Shown here: piece after piece, positions 21,600 through 34,259 of the stretch
Position numbering within the stretch: the first letter of the stretch is position 1
Layout: each line of letters starts with the position of its first letter
Assembly: GCA_022495995.1 (NCBI GenBank)
Contig: JAFEMH010000924.1
Location: 186,001-250,000, forward strand
Length of the DNA: 64,000 nt
Source: Adenophora triphylla var. japonica
Lineage: Eukaryota > Streptophyta > Magnoliopsida > Asterales > Campanulaceae
Direction: 5' to 3'
Notes under the pieces: generated by a model
The model's database searches: none
What the model was told of the DNA's origin: nothing
The model's input: the letters and a program-made list of their open reading frames with translations, nothing else
Translations under genes and position numbers: made by a program

Positions 21600-21990
21600 C
21601 CGAGGAGGGTCCCTCGTTCCCTAATTGTTGAGCAAGTGATTAGGCCGAGGAAGGACTCCTCGGCTTTAACTGTACTCTAAGTCGTATAAGCCGAGGAAGG
21701 ACTCCTCGGCTTCGACTGTTGGGTGATTTCTTCTTTTTAGTCTCCTTATGCCGAGGAAGATGACTCGTGCACAGGTTTCAGATGTGATGCCTTCTAGTCG
21801 TAGTGACAAGGTGTTTCCTTGTCTTGGCGTGAGGCATGTCATTAGGCCGAGGAGGAATCCTTGGTCTTGACTGTGACAGTTGTAATCCTGAATCAAGGCG
21901 GACCCTTGTTAGGATGTAAGGTAAGCCATTAGGCCGAGGAGGACCCTCGGTCTTGGCTGTTAGGAGCCTATAGTCGTTGAATCAAGGTGG
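21600..21990. repeat. Hairpin array with GCCGAGG...CCTCGGC units
   Basis: At 21643-21664 and 21690-21710 the sequence reads GCCGAGGA-AGGA-CTCCTCGGC, an 8-bp stem with a 4-base loop. Related units follow at about 21748, 21845 and 21932, with weaker stems. The phrase TTAGGCCGAGGA recurs at each. The array sits between the 3' end of the antisense gene and the 3' end of pol, where the two opposite transcripts would converge. Confidence 0.8.
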
Positions 21991-22200
21991 ACCCTTGTCA
22001 AGACATAAGGTGTAAGTTTTGAAGAGTCGGAGATAAAGTCCTCATCTTCTGGTGTCCGTGTGAAGAGTTTATAGTTGCTTTGCATGTTGGAAGAAACTGC
22101 TTTCGTAAAACTGAAATGTGATTACATCGAACTGCAATCCTATCAACTAAAAAGTAAACGACGGAAAGCAAGAAACTAATCTAAAGCAAAATAAACTAGA

Positions 22201-25200
22201 CTAGTGATAATATTTTCTAAGATTGTCAGAGTGCCACGGATGCTTGAGATCTTTCCCCTCCTTGGTCTTCAATCTGTAGGTCCCTTCTCGAATGACTTGA
22301 GTGATGATATAGGGACCTTCCCAATTTGGGGAGAGCTTATTTTGTTCTGCCTTCCGACCGGTTGCTTCAATCTTTCTAAGTACCCAATCGCCTACTTGGA
22401 ATACTCTTCTGATGACCCTTTTGTCATGATACGCCTTGGTCCTTTGCTTGTAATTTACCATCCTCATCTGCGCGGCTAGTCGTTTCTCATCTATCAGGTC
22501 TAGGTCTAGGAGCCTATTAACCTTGTTGACTTGCTCATCATAGTGGGAGTTTCTCACAGTAGGGATGGCCATCTCAGCTGGTGCCATAGCCTCAGAACCA
22601 AAGGTCAGTGCGAATGGGGTTTCCCCGGTTAGCCCCCGGGTGGTTGTGCGAACAACCCATAAGGCTAGGGGAAGTTCGTCCAACCATCTACCCTCGCGTC
22701 CCTCAAGGTTCTTGGTAAGGGCTGTTAGGACCAGTTTATTGGCAGCTTCTGCTTGACCGTTGCCTTGGGGTCTGCTAACTGAGGACTTTGCATGGCGGAC
22801 TTTGACTCTTCCCAACTCTGTAGTGAATGCTGTAGAAAATTGTAGTCCATGATCGAAGACAATCATATGTGGAAGGCCAAATCTGCACCAGATGTTGTCG
22901 TGGATGAAGTTGATTGCGTTCTCTTTCGTTATCTTGGCCAATGCCTTTGCTTCTATCCACTTGGAGTAATAATCAACAGCTACTATGACGTACTTGCAAT
23001 TACCACGGGCGGGAGGGAAGGGTCCGATGATGTCGATCCCCCACATATCGAACGGCCACGTAGGTATCACAAGTGTTTGCTCAACTGCTGGTAGTCTAGG
23101 AATGTCAGAGAACATTTGGCATTTGTCACATTTTCTAACGTAGGCGTGCGCGTCCTCCCTTAGGTTTGGCCAATAGTAACCTAGCGATATGATTTTGTCA
23201 GCTAAGGTTCTGGCCCCCGGGTGTCCGCCGCAAACACCTTCATGTACTTCTGCCAAGAGGTTCTCAATTTCCTTGGGATAGACACACCTTAGCAGGGGCT
23301 TCGTGAAAGATCTTCGGTAGAGGACTCCATTCATCACAACGAACCTTGGGGACCTCTTCTTGATAAGCTTAGCTTGAGCTTCATCTTCAGGGAGTTTCTC
23401 CTTCTCAATGTACTCAATGTAGTCATTGATCCAATATCTCTCCTCTCCATCTAGGAGCATGACTTGTAGTCTTTCGTATGCAGGTTCCTCGGCATAAACT
23501 ACGTATGGACTGGTCTTAGATGTAGACACATCCATGGTTGCTAGTTTAGAGAGAACGTCTGCGACTTGGTTATCTTCCCTGCCTATTTTCTTGAGCTCGA
23601 AAAATTCCATCCTCTTCGTCATCTCTAGGACAAGGTCTCTATACTTGGCAAGGGTGGGGTCTTGGGTGTTATACTCTCCCTTTACTTTTTTGACAACGAG
23701 TTGGGAGTCACAGAAAGCCGCCACCTTAGTTGCTCCATAGAAGGAGGCCAACTCAATGCCAAATATTAGAGCTTCATATTCAGCTTGATTGTTGGAGGCA
23801 GGGAACTTGAAACGGATGGCATCTTGCACAGTGTACTCTCCTTCCGGGCTTGCTAGTACAATTCCAGCTCCGCTTCTTTCTTTTGTAGCTGATCTGTCCG
23901 TATACAGGATCCAACAATTGGATGGGAGTTCAATGGGAGAGTCTTTTTCCTCTGGTGCATTTTGCTTCTGGGAGGTGGGGAGATGCTCACCTATAAAGGC
24001 AGTCTCGACCATGAAGTCAACCAAAGGCTGTGCCAGGAGGGTCTTCCTTGGTTGGTAGGTGATATCAAACTCAGTAAGAGCGATGGATCAATTAAGGAGA
24101 CGTCCGGAGCCGTCCAACTTATGTAATATCTTCTTCAGTGGTTCATTCGTATATACGGTGATAGGATGTGCAGAAAAATAGGCACGTAATTTCCTCGATG
24201 CAATGACTAGCGCGTATGCTATCTTCTCCACATTAAAGTATCTGCTTTTCACGTCAAACAGTGCCTTAGAGACATAGTAGACGGGCTTCTGAATTCCTTC
24301 GTCATTCCAAACTAGGACAGCTGCGACAGCATGATCAGTGGCAGCTAGGAAGACATACAGCATCTCACCGGTAGTCGGACTGCTGAGTAAGGGAGGGGAA
24401 CCCAAGTACTTCTTCAACCGGAGGAATGCTTCAGAGCATTCGGGAGTCCAGGAGAAGCTCTTGGTACCCTTCAATACCTTGAAGAAGGGCAGTGACTTTT
24501 CGGCAGATTTGGCGATGAATCTTCCAAGGGCCGCTATTCTTCCATTTAATATTTGAACCTCCTTGATGGTGGTAGGTTCCTTCATGTCAATGAGTGCCTT
24601 GATTTTTTCAGGGTTGGCCTCTATTCCCCTTTGAGATACCATGAAGCCTAGGAACTTTCCCGCCGTTACTCCAAATACGCACTTGCTTGGATTCAGCTTC
24701 ATGTTATTAGCTCGGAGGTTGTTAATTGTCTCTTCCAGGTCAGGAGCGTGACTTCCCTCCTTGGTCTTTATGACCATGTCATCAATATAGGCTTCCATGT
24801 TGCGACCTATTTGAGCTTCAAATACTTGGTTCACCATTCGTTGGTACGTAGCACCCACGTTCTTGAGCCCAACGGGCATCATGATGTAACAGTAATTTCC
24901 CCCAGGTGTTTGGAAGGTCGTCTTCTCGATGTCCTCTTCCGCCATTTTTATCTGATGATAGCCTGAATAGGCATCTAGGAAGCTAAGAGTTTGGTGTCCA
25001 GCAATGGAGTCAACCAACTTGTCAGTGCAGGAGAGGATAGCTGTCCTTGGGGCAGGCCTTGTTCAGATCAGTGAAGTCTATACACATACGCCACTTCCCA
25101 TTTTGCTTTTTCACCATAACTACGTTGGCCAACCAAACGGGGTACTTGACTTCACGAATTATTCCAGCGCTAAGTAACTTCTGCACCTCTTCCTTAATAG

Positions 25201-26360
25201 CTTCCTCCTTGTCCCTTGCAAAGTTTCTCCTTGTCTGGGAGATGGTCTTCGCCAAAGGATCAACTTCTAGGCGATGGAGGGCTACTTCTTCATTGATTCC
25301 CCTCATGTCTTCGACTCTCCAAGCAAAAACGTCGAGACTTTTTTTCAAGAGGGAGATGATTCTTTCTTTCTCTTCTGGAGATAGTTGGCCCCCCGAGTTT
25401 AATTTTTTGTTCAGGATAGTCAGGATTGATGACTACCTCTTCCAGCTCATCTACAGGCTTCATTTCAGGACCGTCTCGAAATTCTAGAAACTCGATAATA
25501 ATTTCTCTAATTCTCCTCTCTTCGTTGTCGTTCACATTGAGGCTTTCTTCCTCCATAAGTTTATCAACGTCAGGAAGATCGACCTTCCCTAGGTCACGGT
25601 TGGCCCCTGAGTTCTGGCCGTTGATGAGAATGGGATCTTCCTCGGAGACGGGCGGAACTATGCCTTGGTCATCTGCAATTTCTAGGACCATAGGCTCTTC
25701 CTCGGTACGGGTAGGATTATGCCTTGGTCATCTGCAATTTCTAGGACCATAGGCTCTTCCTCATCATCAAGCACCTCACGGATATAGCTCATTCTGGAGC
25801 TAGTTTCAGTGGTTTTCTGAGACTTTGAGATCTTGATGTTTTCCTCGGGGGTATCTATCTCCACACTTTTGGATTTCTTTCTGCTCTTCACGACATGTTC
25901 CAAGAAGTCTTTGGGGGTTGCCCTCACACATCCAATTCCAGCACGAGTGGGGAATTTAACTCGTTGGTGGGGAAGGGAGGCCACCATCCCAAGTTTAGCT
26001 TGACTTGGAATGCCTATGATTGCATGATAATCACTAGTCAAATCCATGACTACGAAATTGACTGTGGCTTTGGCTAGGAAGGGATGTTCACCGACTTCAA
26101 GTTCTAGTTCCACGGTCCCCTTAGCTCCAACCTTATGGTTGGTGAATCCTTCGAGCCTACCATGATATGGTTCCAGTACAGTGTCTTTCAATCCCATCTG
26201 TTGGAAAGCGGAATAATACAGAATGTCACGGGAGGCCCCCGTGTCCACAAGTAATCTTTTCGATTCCACATTGTCAATTCGACCCTTTATCACCAAGGGT
26301 TGTTCACGGGCAGCACGGCTCCCTGCCAGTTCGTTGGGTGAAAAACTGATGACCTCTTCC
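22201..26360 (-). pseudogene. Pol of the Tat element: PR, RT, RNase H, second RNase H, integrase
   Basis: Read on the minus strand the order is as follows. Protease has LVDTGASRDILYY (about 26250). Reverse transcriptase has WRMCIDFTDLNKACPKDSYP and the YIDDM catalytic box. The standard RNase H has LAATDHAVAAVLV. A second, archaeal-like RNase H has WILYTDRSATKERSGAGIVL, NNQAEYEALIFGIELA and CDSQLVV. Integrase has a CGGHPGARTLADKI zinc region, then FDMWGIDIIGPFPP, VFDHGLQF and QGNGQAEAANK. Dual RNase H defines the Tat lineage. Disabling changes are a tandem duplication shifting the frame near 25660-25780, a frameshift near 25020, and an in-frame TGA at 24088-24090. The second RNase H has DRS where DGS is usual, and the integrase has DHG where DNG is usual. 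Confidence 0.9.
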
Positions 26361-26370
26361 GCCTTATGAA

Positions 26371-28426
26371 TCAGCGAGGCACGTGGTACACCTTGCTTAG
26401 TTCATGGATGCGGTCCCTCGGCTTTACGGTGGAAGTAACTTCTTCACGGATCACATGCAATTTGGCCCTGGGAGGCCTACGTTCTCCGTCTTCACTTTTG
26501 TCGTCATCTTCACTTTCCTCCTCCTTTTGCTTCCGCTTTCCATCCTTCTTCATGACATAGCGGTCCAGCTTTCCCTCGTTGACCCACCGTTGTATTATCC
26601 TCTTGAGGGCCCAACAGCCATCCGTGGTGTGGCCGTTGTCCTTGTGGAAATCACAGTATTTTGAAGCGTCACGAGGGTACTTTGGTTTATCACTTAGTGG
26701 ACGGGGAGGTGGAAGATTTACTAGCTGCATGATTTCTGAAATGGGTTTGGTTAGGGGGGTGAACACCTCAGGTTTCTCTGTGCCTCTTGTTCTGTTCTTC
26801 CCCTTGGATCCCTTACCGTTCCCATTATCATTCTGGCGAGTGCCCGTCGTTTCTGTTTCCGCCTTGTCGGATCCTCTTTTCTTGCTTTTGTCCTCGACCA
26901 TAGCAATAGCGTATGCCACATGGTATAACTCGGACTTGGACTTAGGCTCCCGGGCGGAGAGTTCATAAATGAGGGGACCAGATTTCAATCCAGAGTTGAA
27001 ACAAACAATGACCTCCCTATCAGTGAGGCTCTCTTCGACTTGGTATGCCATTTTTCGGAACCGGTTGTAGTAGTTAAGGGTGGTCTCTCCCTTTCCTTGC
27101 TCAATATTGGCAAGGTCAGTCAATCTCATATTTCTCCTCCCGGCCGTGGCAAAGTGGTTTAGAAACATCCTCCTCATGCCTCTCCAGCTATCGATGCAAC
27201 CTTTTTTCATTTCACGGAACCAGGTCAGGGCTGTTCCGGAGAAGGTGCTCGCGAAAGCTTTGCAAAGCATGTCATCAGCTACCGTGAGGATGTTCATGGT
27301 TTGTTCAAAACTTTGCACATGGTCCTTTGCGTCCGTGGTTCCGTTGTATTTTTCAAAATTAGGGATCTTAAGGTGAGGATTAGGTGGTGCCGCTGTTATC
27401 CTCAAGGAGAACGGACGAGTTACCCAGTCAAAGTCATCATCATCAAATTTCTTTCCCATCTCCATGTCGTCAAGTCTTTGTTTTAACAGCTCCCATTTTT
27501 TGGTTTCCACTCCCTTGTCGCTGCTAGAGCGGGTGCTTCGCTGGGAGCTGCGGGTCGATTTGTCCTTGGGACGACCATTTACCCTACTGTGTTCCGCGTC
27601 GTGTCGGTGGCTGTCCCGTTTGGAGGGTGCCCTATCATGCCTTGGCTCCAGGTCTTGGCCACCAAGTATCGTTTTATATGGTTCCGGGGTCCTCGGTCTA
27701 ACAAATCGACCAGGTCGAGGCGAATCACGACGATGCCGAGGTCGAGGAGAATCAAGACGATGTCGACGAGGACGAGGAGAATCAGGACACCGAGGTGCTA
27801 TGACGAGACGAGGTGGTGACATTTGCCTGTTTAGACTGAGCCTTGTTCTTAGGTCCCGTGAGTTCACTTCCTCTTCCCTGGGAGTTAAGTGGCTTCTCAG
27901 GTCAACCACCTGATCCTTCTTCTTAACTCTTGTCATGCCGAGGACGGGTAGGTTCTCGGGGAGCTTGCTTTGGTGGTTCAGCAGGTTCGAGGGGAGGAGC
28001 TCGTTGCTCACCTTGCTCCCTTCCGAGAGGGTTGCCCATAGACGGCATCATGAATTCAGCCATTGAATGATTTGGGTCCAATTGCAAAAGAGCAGCTTGT
28101 GTCTCGTACATCCTTTGCAACGTCTCCATTTGTTTATGTAACAAAGAGCGTCGGTCAATGGGTTGAGTTCCTCCTGCTTGACCGGCGTCGGCATTCTTTG
28201 TCTTCTTCCTTCCCACTTGCTTCCCACGAGGACGAGTAGGACGAGGAAGCTCAGCACCCTCTCCCTCGGCATTCGCCTGACCCTTGGAACGAAGAGTCAT
28301 GGCGAGGGGAGGAGGGGCGTCTGGCTGAGGTAGAGGAGGAGGAGGAGGTAGCTCCTCGGCACCTGTGTTAACCCCATTCACTTGGGTTTGGTCCTCAGCA
28401 GTTACACTTGTAAATTGTCCGTCCAT
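26371..28426 (-). pseudogene. Gag of the Tat element
   Basis: The N-terminal part (28426-27923) is Pro/Arg-rich (EELPPPPPLPQPDAPPP) and the main frame runs 28011-26371. The two overlap out of frame, so a small indel lies near 27930-27950. The retrotransposon gag domain is clear (IPNFEKYNGTTDAKDHVQSF, GTALTWFREM, ERDHTPQ-like region absent). A knuckle-like CDFHKDNGHTTDGCWALK is near the end. The frame stops at 26371-26373. The protease begins in another frame just beyond, either a natural gag-pol shift or a mutation. Confidence 0.85.
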
Positions 28427-28754
28427 TGCGAATCAACAACAAATTACCAAGTGCAAATTTCCCAAAAATCACGATTTCCAATAGATCTAAATTTATGGCC
28501 ATGGCCAAAATTAGGACAAATTTTGACCACAAACAAACGGCCAATTGTGATTTTTCCAACACAAAAAATTCAGGCCAAAAACTCGCTTCAGACACGGATT
28601 TGCAGATTCCGGCTGAATTTTTGCAGAATCCGGCGATTTCAAGAACAGAGCCCAAACGGAGCAAGAATTTCCGTTGAAATACAGCAGATTTTCAGCAAGA
28701 AAATTGGCTTTTAGCAAGCTTTTTCCAGGCCAAACAAAGGGTGTTTGAATCGAT

Positions 28755-28774
28755 TTCCCGGCAATGGAACCAAT
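28755..28774 (-). other. Primer-binding site of the Tat element
   Basis: Next to the 5' LTR, the minus strand reads TGGTTCCATTGCCGGGAA. This resembles the TGGCGCCGTTGCCGGGGA site of other Tat elements, complementary to the 3' end of a plant tRNA (Asp, from memory). About 14 of 18 positions agree. Confidence 0.6.
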
Positions 28775-29548
28775 TGATGATGCCAAAATCGTCAAATCAG
28801 CCCAAATCCAAGCGATGAATGCTCCGGTGATTGCAAGGCCTGAAAATAAGAGAAAACACATAAACTAAGCCGGGGCGGATCCGGCTAAAGGCCCTCCGGC
28901 GTGAGAGTAAGTTCACGGTTTGTATGTGAGAAACTAAATTGACAGCGTTTCTGTATTGTAAAAAGTAACGTACCAAATAATGAGCCATGGGGCTTGTATT
29001 TATAGGGATGGATTGATAGAATCCATGTTGAAGTGAACTTGTAAAGAGATAAGATATAATCCCAAGAGAATTATATCTGTCAAGGAGTCATCGTTTGACT
29101 TGAATTGGTGTTGGTGATTGTAATCCTGATTGGATCATGATTGTAGAATCCTTGTTTGATAAGGACTGTGTAATCTGCTAGCCGGAACGCCGAGGAACGT
29201 GAATGTTTTATCTCGGCCTTGGCAATTAGGCCGAGGTGAAGATTCTGCTTCCTCGTCATTTGGTGATTGGCCGGCAAAGTAATATACCGGGATAAACAAT
29301 TCTCTCTCCTCGTCATTTGATAATATGCCGAGGTGAGAACATTTCTTTCCTCGTCATTTGTGACATCTCGGAGTAGGATAAGCCATGTACGAAGAGTCCA
29401 TCGTTGATTTAAGGCTGAGGAGATGTTCCTCGGCATACGAGGAAGATACCTCGGCCCAATTACTTGAGCCTCAATGCTGGTATATTGGATTATGTTTATG
29501 GCCCAACCCATTTGGGCCTGACCCGGGCAAGCCCATGTTCACTGTTCA
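28775..29548 (-). repeat. 5' LTR of the Tat-type element
   Basis: It is 774 bp. In retroelement orientation it begins TGAACAGTGAACATG and ends CATCATCA. The TATA box (TATAAATA, minus strand) is at 29004-28997. It contains the same GCCGAGG-rich U3 as the left copy. GTTAC follows at 29549-29553. Confidence 0.92.
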
Positions 29549-29670
29549 GTTACCATGCATTTTTCAGCTGTAGAATAAACTATTTTTTTTCTGAAATAAT
29601 TTCATTTTAAAATTATAATTCTCAAAATAACTTACATTTGAAACTATTTTTCAAACTGATCATATTTATA

Positions 29671-29849
29671 GAACTCACTACATGGTATAGCAAGTTCAAT
29701 GTTTGATCGTTTAAACTCACTACATCATGTAGCGAGTTTAGTTAAATTAGTGTTTAAGCGTTTGACTAGTTTAAGTAACACAGTTTAGTCAAACTCGCCA
29801 CACCATGTAGCGAGTTCACGCGTACACAGAACTCGCTACATGGCGAGTC
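29671..29849. repeat. Four imperfect palindromes in the left MULE terminus
   Basis: The sequence ACTCGCTACA-nnn-TGTAGCGAGT or close variants occurs at 29671-29697, 29713-29739, 29791-29817 and 29829-29849. Each is a palindrome of about 20-27 bp. Four counterparts are in the right terminus (46323-46339, 46357-46379, 46432-46458, 46474-46500). They may be protein-binding sites. Confidence 0.85.
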
Positions 29850-30091
29850 TTCAAAAATCAAATTACCCCCTTAGCAAAAAAATCCATAAGTGCCGCCGCC
29901 TAGCAGAAGAAGAGAGAAGGAGAAATAGATTTTTTGTTATTTTCATCAAATCCAAGCTTTTTATCCCTAAAATTTCGTTATTGTAAGTTACATTCAAGTT
30001 TTTTACTTCATTGTGTGTTGATTTTGCTTTGATTTGAACTCAATTGTTAGTATACTTTGATTTGAGTTATTGTACATGTTGATATTGAGCT

Positions 30092-31033
30092 TGTAATTGT
30101 CAATGGCTTCACTGGAAATAGATGTAATTTAATAATTCTTTTCATATTATTTTATATCCTAATGTCTAATATTATTTGCAAGATATATGTGTTTGTTGGT
30201 CTATATTTCAGGTTAATACATGGTTGCAATAATAGCTAAAGACATGAAATAAGGTTGAAGATAAGTTTCACATAAATATGAGATTTATGTATAACTTTTA
30301 CTTGGTCCATATTAATTAATGAAGGAAGAAAAACGTGGAAAGACCAAGTCTTGAGGTTGTTGCTAATTATTAGAGGAGTACAATGCCAAGAAAGCAAGAG
30401 AGTACAAGGTGATAAAGGAAGGACTTGGGCTTCAAGATTTCGGTTGCTAAAAAGGTGGAAAGTTGGCGCATGAAGAGGAAATCAAGCCAATAATTATCTC
30501 CACTCATCTCACACGATTTTAACAAGAAGGGCTATTATTTTGGAGTAGCGTCCAAGGCAATTGAAGGCTATAAATAGGCTAGGTGTGATTCATTTGAAGA
30601 CATGCCAAATATCAAATATCAAACACACACACCTTAGCACAAGAGAGACAAAGTTTCTTTGGTTCGTATAATCTTTCCTCCCTTGTGATTCTAGCTTAAA
30701 CACTGAGTGTTTAAGAGAGTGTTGGCTAAGGATAGGATTCGTGCTTTGTCTCATTAGTTTCATAGAGCATTATCATTGTTTTAGCTATAGGAAACTTTCG
30801 ACTTTGTAATTGTTCTATATAGATTATAAAGTCTTCACCATCTAGGCACACTCAAGTTATATATTTATATAACTTGAGAAAATTATATCCTGTGTTATTT
30901 ATTTTCGCTGCACAAAATTTTTACAAACTTTTTAATTTTGGTGTGTGTGTGTGATGTCCGTCAATGTGTTATCCAAGGTATTGGGTAACAACTACGGTAA
31001 CATCTCTTTTTAGTGAAGCCATTGACAATTACA
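30092..31033 (+). mobile_element. Solo LTR
   Basis: The 942-bp unit begins TGTAATTGTCAATGGC and ends GCCATTGACAATTACA, flanked by GAGCT at 30087-30091 and 31034-31038. TG...CA ends with a 5-bp duplication indicate an LTR left after recombination between two LTRs. A TATA box (CTATAAATAGG) near 30570 and a CA-rich leader support plus orientation. Inverted ends of about 22 bp are unusually long for an LTR, so a small DNA transposon is the alternative. Confidence 0.7.
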
Positions 31034-32560
31034 GAGCTCAATTAGTGTTGTTATTGAACTCAATTGTAGGTATATTTGAACTCAATTGTTGATATATTTG
31101 AACTCAATTGTCGTATGTTTGAAATTTTGGGATTTTGAACTCAATTTGTGGGCTTTTATGAACTCAATTGTTAGTATGTTTGTTATTTCATTTAGAAGTA
31201 TTTGATATAGATTTTATTGAGTCTCTATATTTATATATGTATTTATTTGATATTAAAATTGGGTTTCTTTTGTTGAAACAGATGGATACCTTCGTTGATC
31301 CTGGACCTATCGATAACTCTGTTTTGACTGCACATGAGGGCCATATAGCTCGTTTTATTTGGGTCGGACAACATGTTGCCAGTCCGCTTTCATTTCGTAG
31401 TGGTGCCACATTGCCGGATAGACTAGCGCCGAGGATATTGTCAAAATTAACCGAGAGTGACTTTAGTGGGGTTCATTATATAGGGAGACTTTAGTATGAT
31501 TATGGGTTGTAGGATGCATTGATTGAGAGACAGCGTTCGAAGACCCATTCATTCCACCTCCCGGTTGGTGAGATGACTATTACCCTAGAGGATATCGGTA
31601 TGATTTTCGGGTTGCCGATTGATGGGGATGTTGTTACTGATGCTGACATCACACCACTTTTAGACTAACGGGTGGTATGTTACGATCTTTTAGGGGTTGT
31701 CCAATCTCTCGGAGATATGGATGGGAGTAGTCTCAAGCAAAGGTAGATTACGAGCCAGTTTCCACATTTTCATGACCTCGCTGATGATACTCCCAACGAC
31801 ATTGTGGATATGTACACACGGGCATATATCACGCTAGCCTTGGGTTCTACGGTGATGCCTGATCTACGAACAACAAGGTTAAGTTATATTATCTCCCACT
31901 AATTCGAGAGATTTCGAGGGTCTGGATGTAAAGTTGGGGTAGTGCTTCGCTGGCTTTTTTATATCGAGAGATGTTTAGTGCGACTAACCCTCTAACGAGC
32001 TAGTGCAGTGGATTTCTCAACATTTTACAGGTGGTTATCTCATTTTAATGTGCATTATGTTGTTGATTTTAAGTTTGATTTCAAATTATCGGCATTATTT
32101 ATAGTATTTGATGTAGATTTTATTCATATAGATTTGGGCTTGGGAGCGGTTGCTATGTGTGCAACCTGGAATTCCAATGTGAAACACTGATCCGGCACAA
32201 GAGCACAAGCCACTGGATGTAGGTATATATATATATCATACGTTATTTTCTCGTCGTTAAAGTTTTATTTAACTGTTTCTTATAATTATTATTTTATGAA
32301 ATTTCATGTGGACCGGATTATCATTGTATCTCCAGGATGTTACTGTCCATAACCTGCGAGGCTATCGTGATCAGCTGGCCAAGCTAACAGATGATCAGGT
32401 TGTGTGGCAGCCTTATAGAGATAGACAATCTCCGGCCTACTGCATACGGACGGGCCGTTTAGATGGCGCAGGTCCCTCTTATATGCTTTAAAAGGATAGA
32501 TTGGTATTTGTTGGATCGTGTTATGAGGCAGTTTGGCATGCTGCAGGGGGTCCCAGAACC

Positions 32561-34259
32561 TTTTGGTGTAATGCCCTAGGCTATAGTTATGATTGACTTG
32601 AACCGTTATGTATCATCTTTATTATTTATTATAGAGCGCATTTATTCTATTCATTATATGTTTGCATGTTTATTATATTGAATTGCGTCCCTAGTTGTTG
32701 TGAACAACTAGTATAAGTTGGTAGTGGATAATCATGGAGATGATTATATGCATGTGATGCACATTACACTTATGGATACTTGCTAGAGAACAAGTATTGG
32801 ACATGACCTACTGATGAGATTTATGACACGGTCAATAGTCATATGTGTCATGAATAAATCTCATGATAGTCGTGTTATTGAATCCTTATACCTGAGATTA
32901 TCATCATCTTCCACATGACGAAGATCGTGTTTGATATAGTCTAACACTATCTTTAATCGGATAGCAATAAGGGCTATGTTAGCATGATTGGATTCATATA
33001 GGAAAGAATGATAAGTCAAGACGGGATTTGTCCCTCTTATGAAGAGAGATGTTTGCTTGGGCCCCTCGATGAATGATGTTGATGAAATGTGTGGCCACAC
33101 TCAAGTGATTTGATAGAGATAAAATATATTTAGATTATCAACATATTCGGAATCGAGAAAGCATTGAACAAGATGAGTTGACATAGACCATGACTCATGT
33201 TCAATTGAACATCGTGGACAAAGGGATTGTGACATTTAATTATCAAGAAATCAAGCTTTGATGTTATATTTAATTGGGTGGACATAATAATTTGCTAGAA
33301 GTCACTTATGTCTTGTGAGATTGATGTTTCAACTCACTACCAATATAAAATATAATTCCTAAAGGGTCACACATAAAAGAACAAATTAAAAATGGCTAAA
33401 AGGATGAATTCTGGGCTCTGGGGACGACTCTAGGATGACTGATGTTTCAGGGGACGAGTCGTGTCCCATTGGCTCAATTCGTGCCTTGTGAAGGGATGAC
33501 AGTTTCTGGGGGTGTACATATAGGGACGACTCGTGCCCTGTGGGATGAGTCGTGCTCACGACTCGTGCCCTCAGGCACGACTCGTGCCCTGTTGATTTAG
33601 CAACCTGGAAAACTGGTTCGTTAAGTCGTACGACCAAATTGGCCATAAGGCACGACTCATGCCCCTGGGGACTGGGGACGAGTCATGCCAGAGATTAATT
33701 TTAGTCCGTACTGCTTTTCCTTTGCTGATTTAGTTTTGGTTTTTGACTAGGATTCTCCCCTAAAAGTTAGGAATTTATACTTGGTATAAATAGGAGCTAT
33801 GGTTAGCGAAAAACACATGTAATTTTGGGTTTATGAAACACAAAATTGAGATCTAGATTAAGAATCAAAGATCAAAATCCTTTTGCCATTGATTATTGAA
33901 AAATCATTTTCAATAATTGGATCATCTAGCAATCAATCAAGAATCGTTCTTGGTCCGTTCGAGTGTGGATTACCGATAGAGGATGATAGGTTAATTACCA
34001 AAAGCTTGAAGTCTTTAATCATCGATTCTTCACAAGGTAAAGAACAAGCAGAAGATCAAAACCTTCATCAACGGTTTTGATATTCGATTTGAGATTCGAT
34101 TTTCAGATTTGAATTCAAGTTTAAACTTCATCGCATTCAAGGTATGTAAATTCTATCTCATATTAATTTCTAATCTCTTCATGCTAGACGAATCTTAGGG
34201 CTAGGGTTTTGATGTTAAAGTTAAATCTTCCGCTGCGTTTGTAACCCCAAAACCCAACA
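32561..34259 (+). repeat. 5' LTR of the Copia element
   Basis: TATAAATA lies at 33785-33792. Upstream, at 33418-33690, is a cluster of GGGACGAGTCGTGCCC and GGCACGACTCGTGCCC variants in both orientations. The right LTR (39086-40734) has a shorter version of the cluster at 39939-40170 and TATAAATA at 40260. Confidence 0.93.

Larger units (their letters stand above)
8228..29548 (-). mobile_element. Tat-lineage Ty3/Gypsy retrotransposon with antisense gene (nested insertion inside)
   Basis: GTTAC is duplicated at 8223-8227 and 29549-29553. LTRs of about 0.8 kb lie at 8228-9025 and 28775-29548. Gag and pol lie on the minus strand, so the 5' LTR is the right one. Removing the nested element at 12014-20755 leaves about 12.6 kb. 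Tat identity rests on a second, chromodomain-free RNase H after the usual RT-RNase H, plus a long region between pol and the 3' LTR carrying a gene on the opposite strand. Both features are known for the Tat/Retand/Grande/Ogre group. Several stops and frameshifts show it is no longer active. The gap 9026-9682 holds the polypurine tract and the antisense promoter. Confidence 0.9.
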
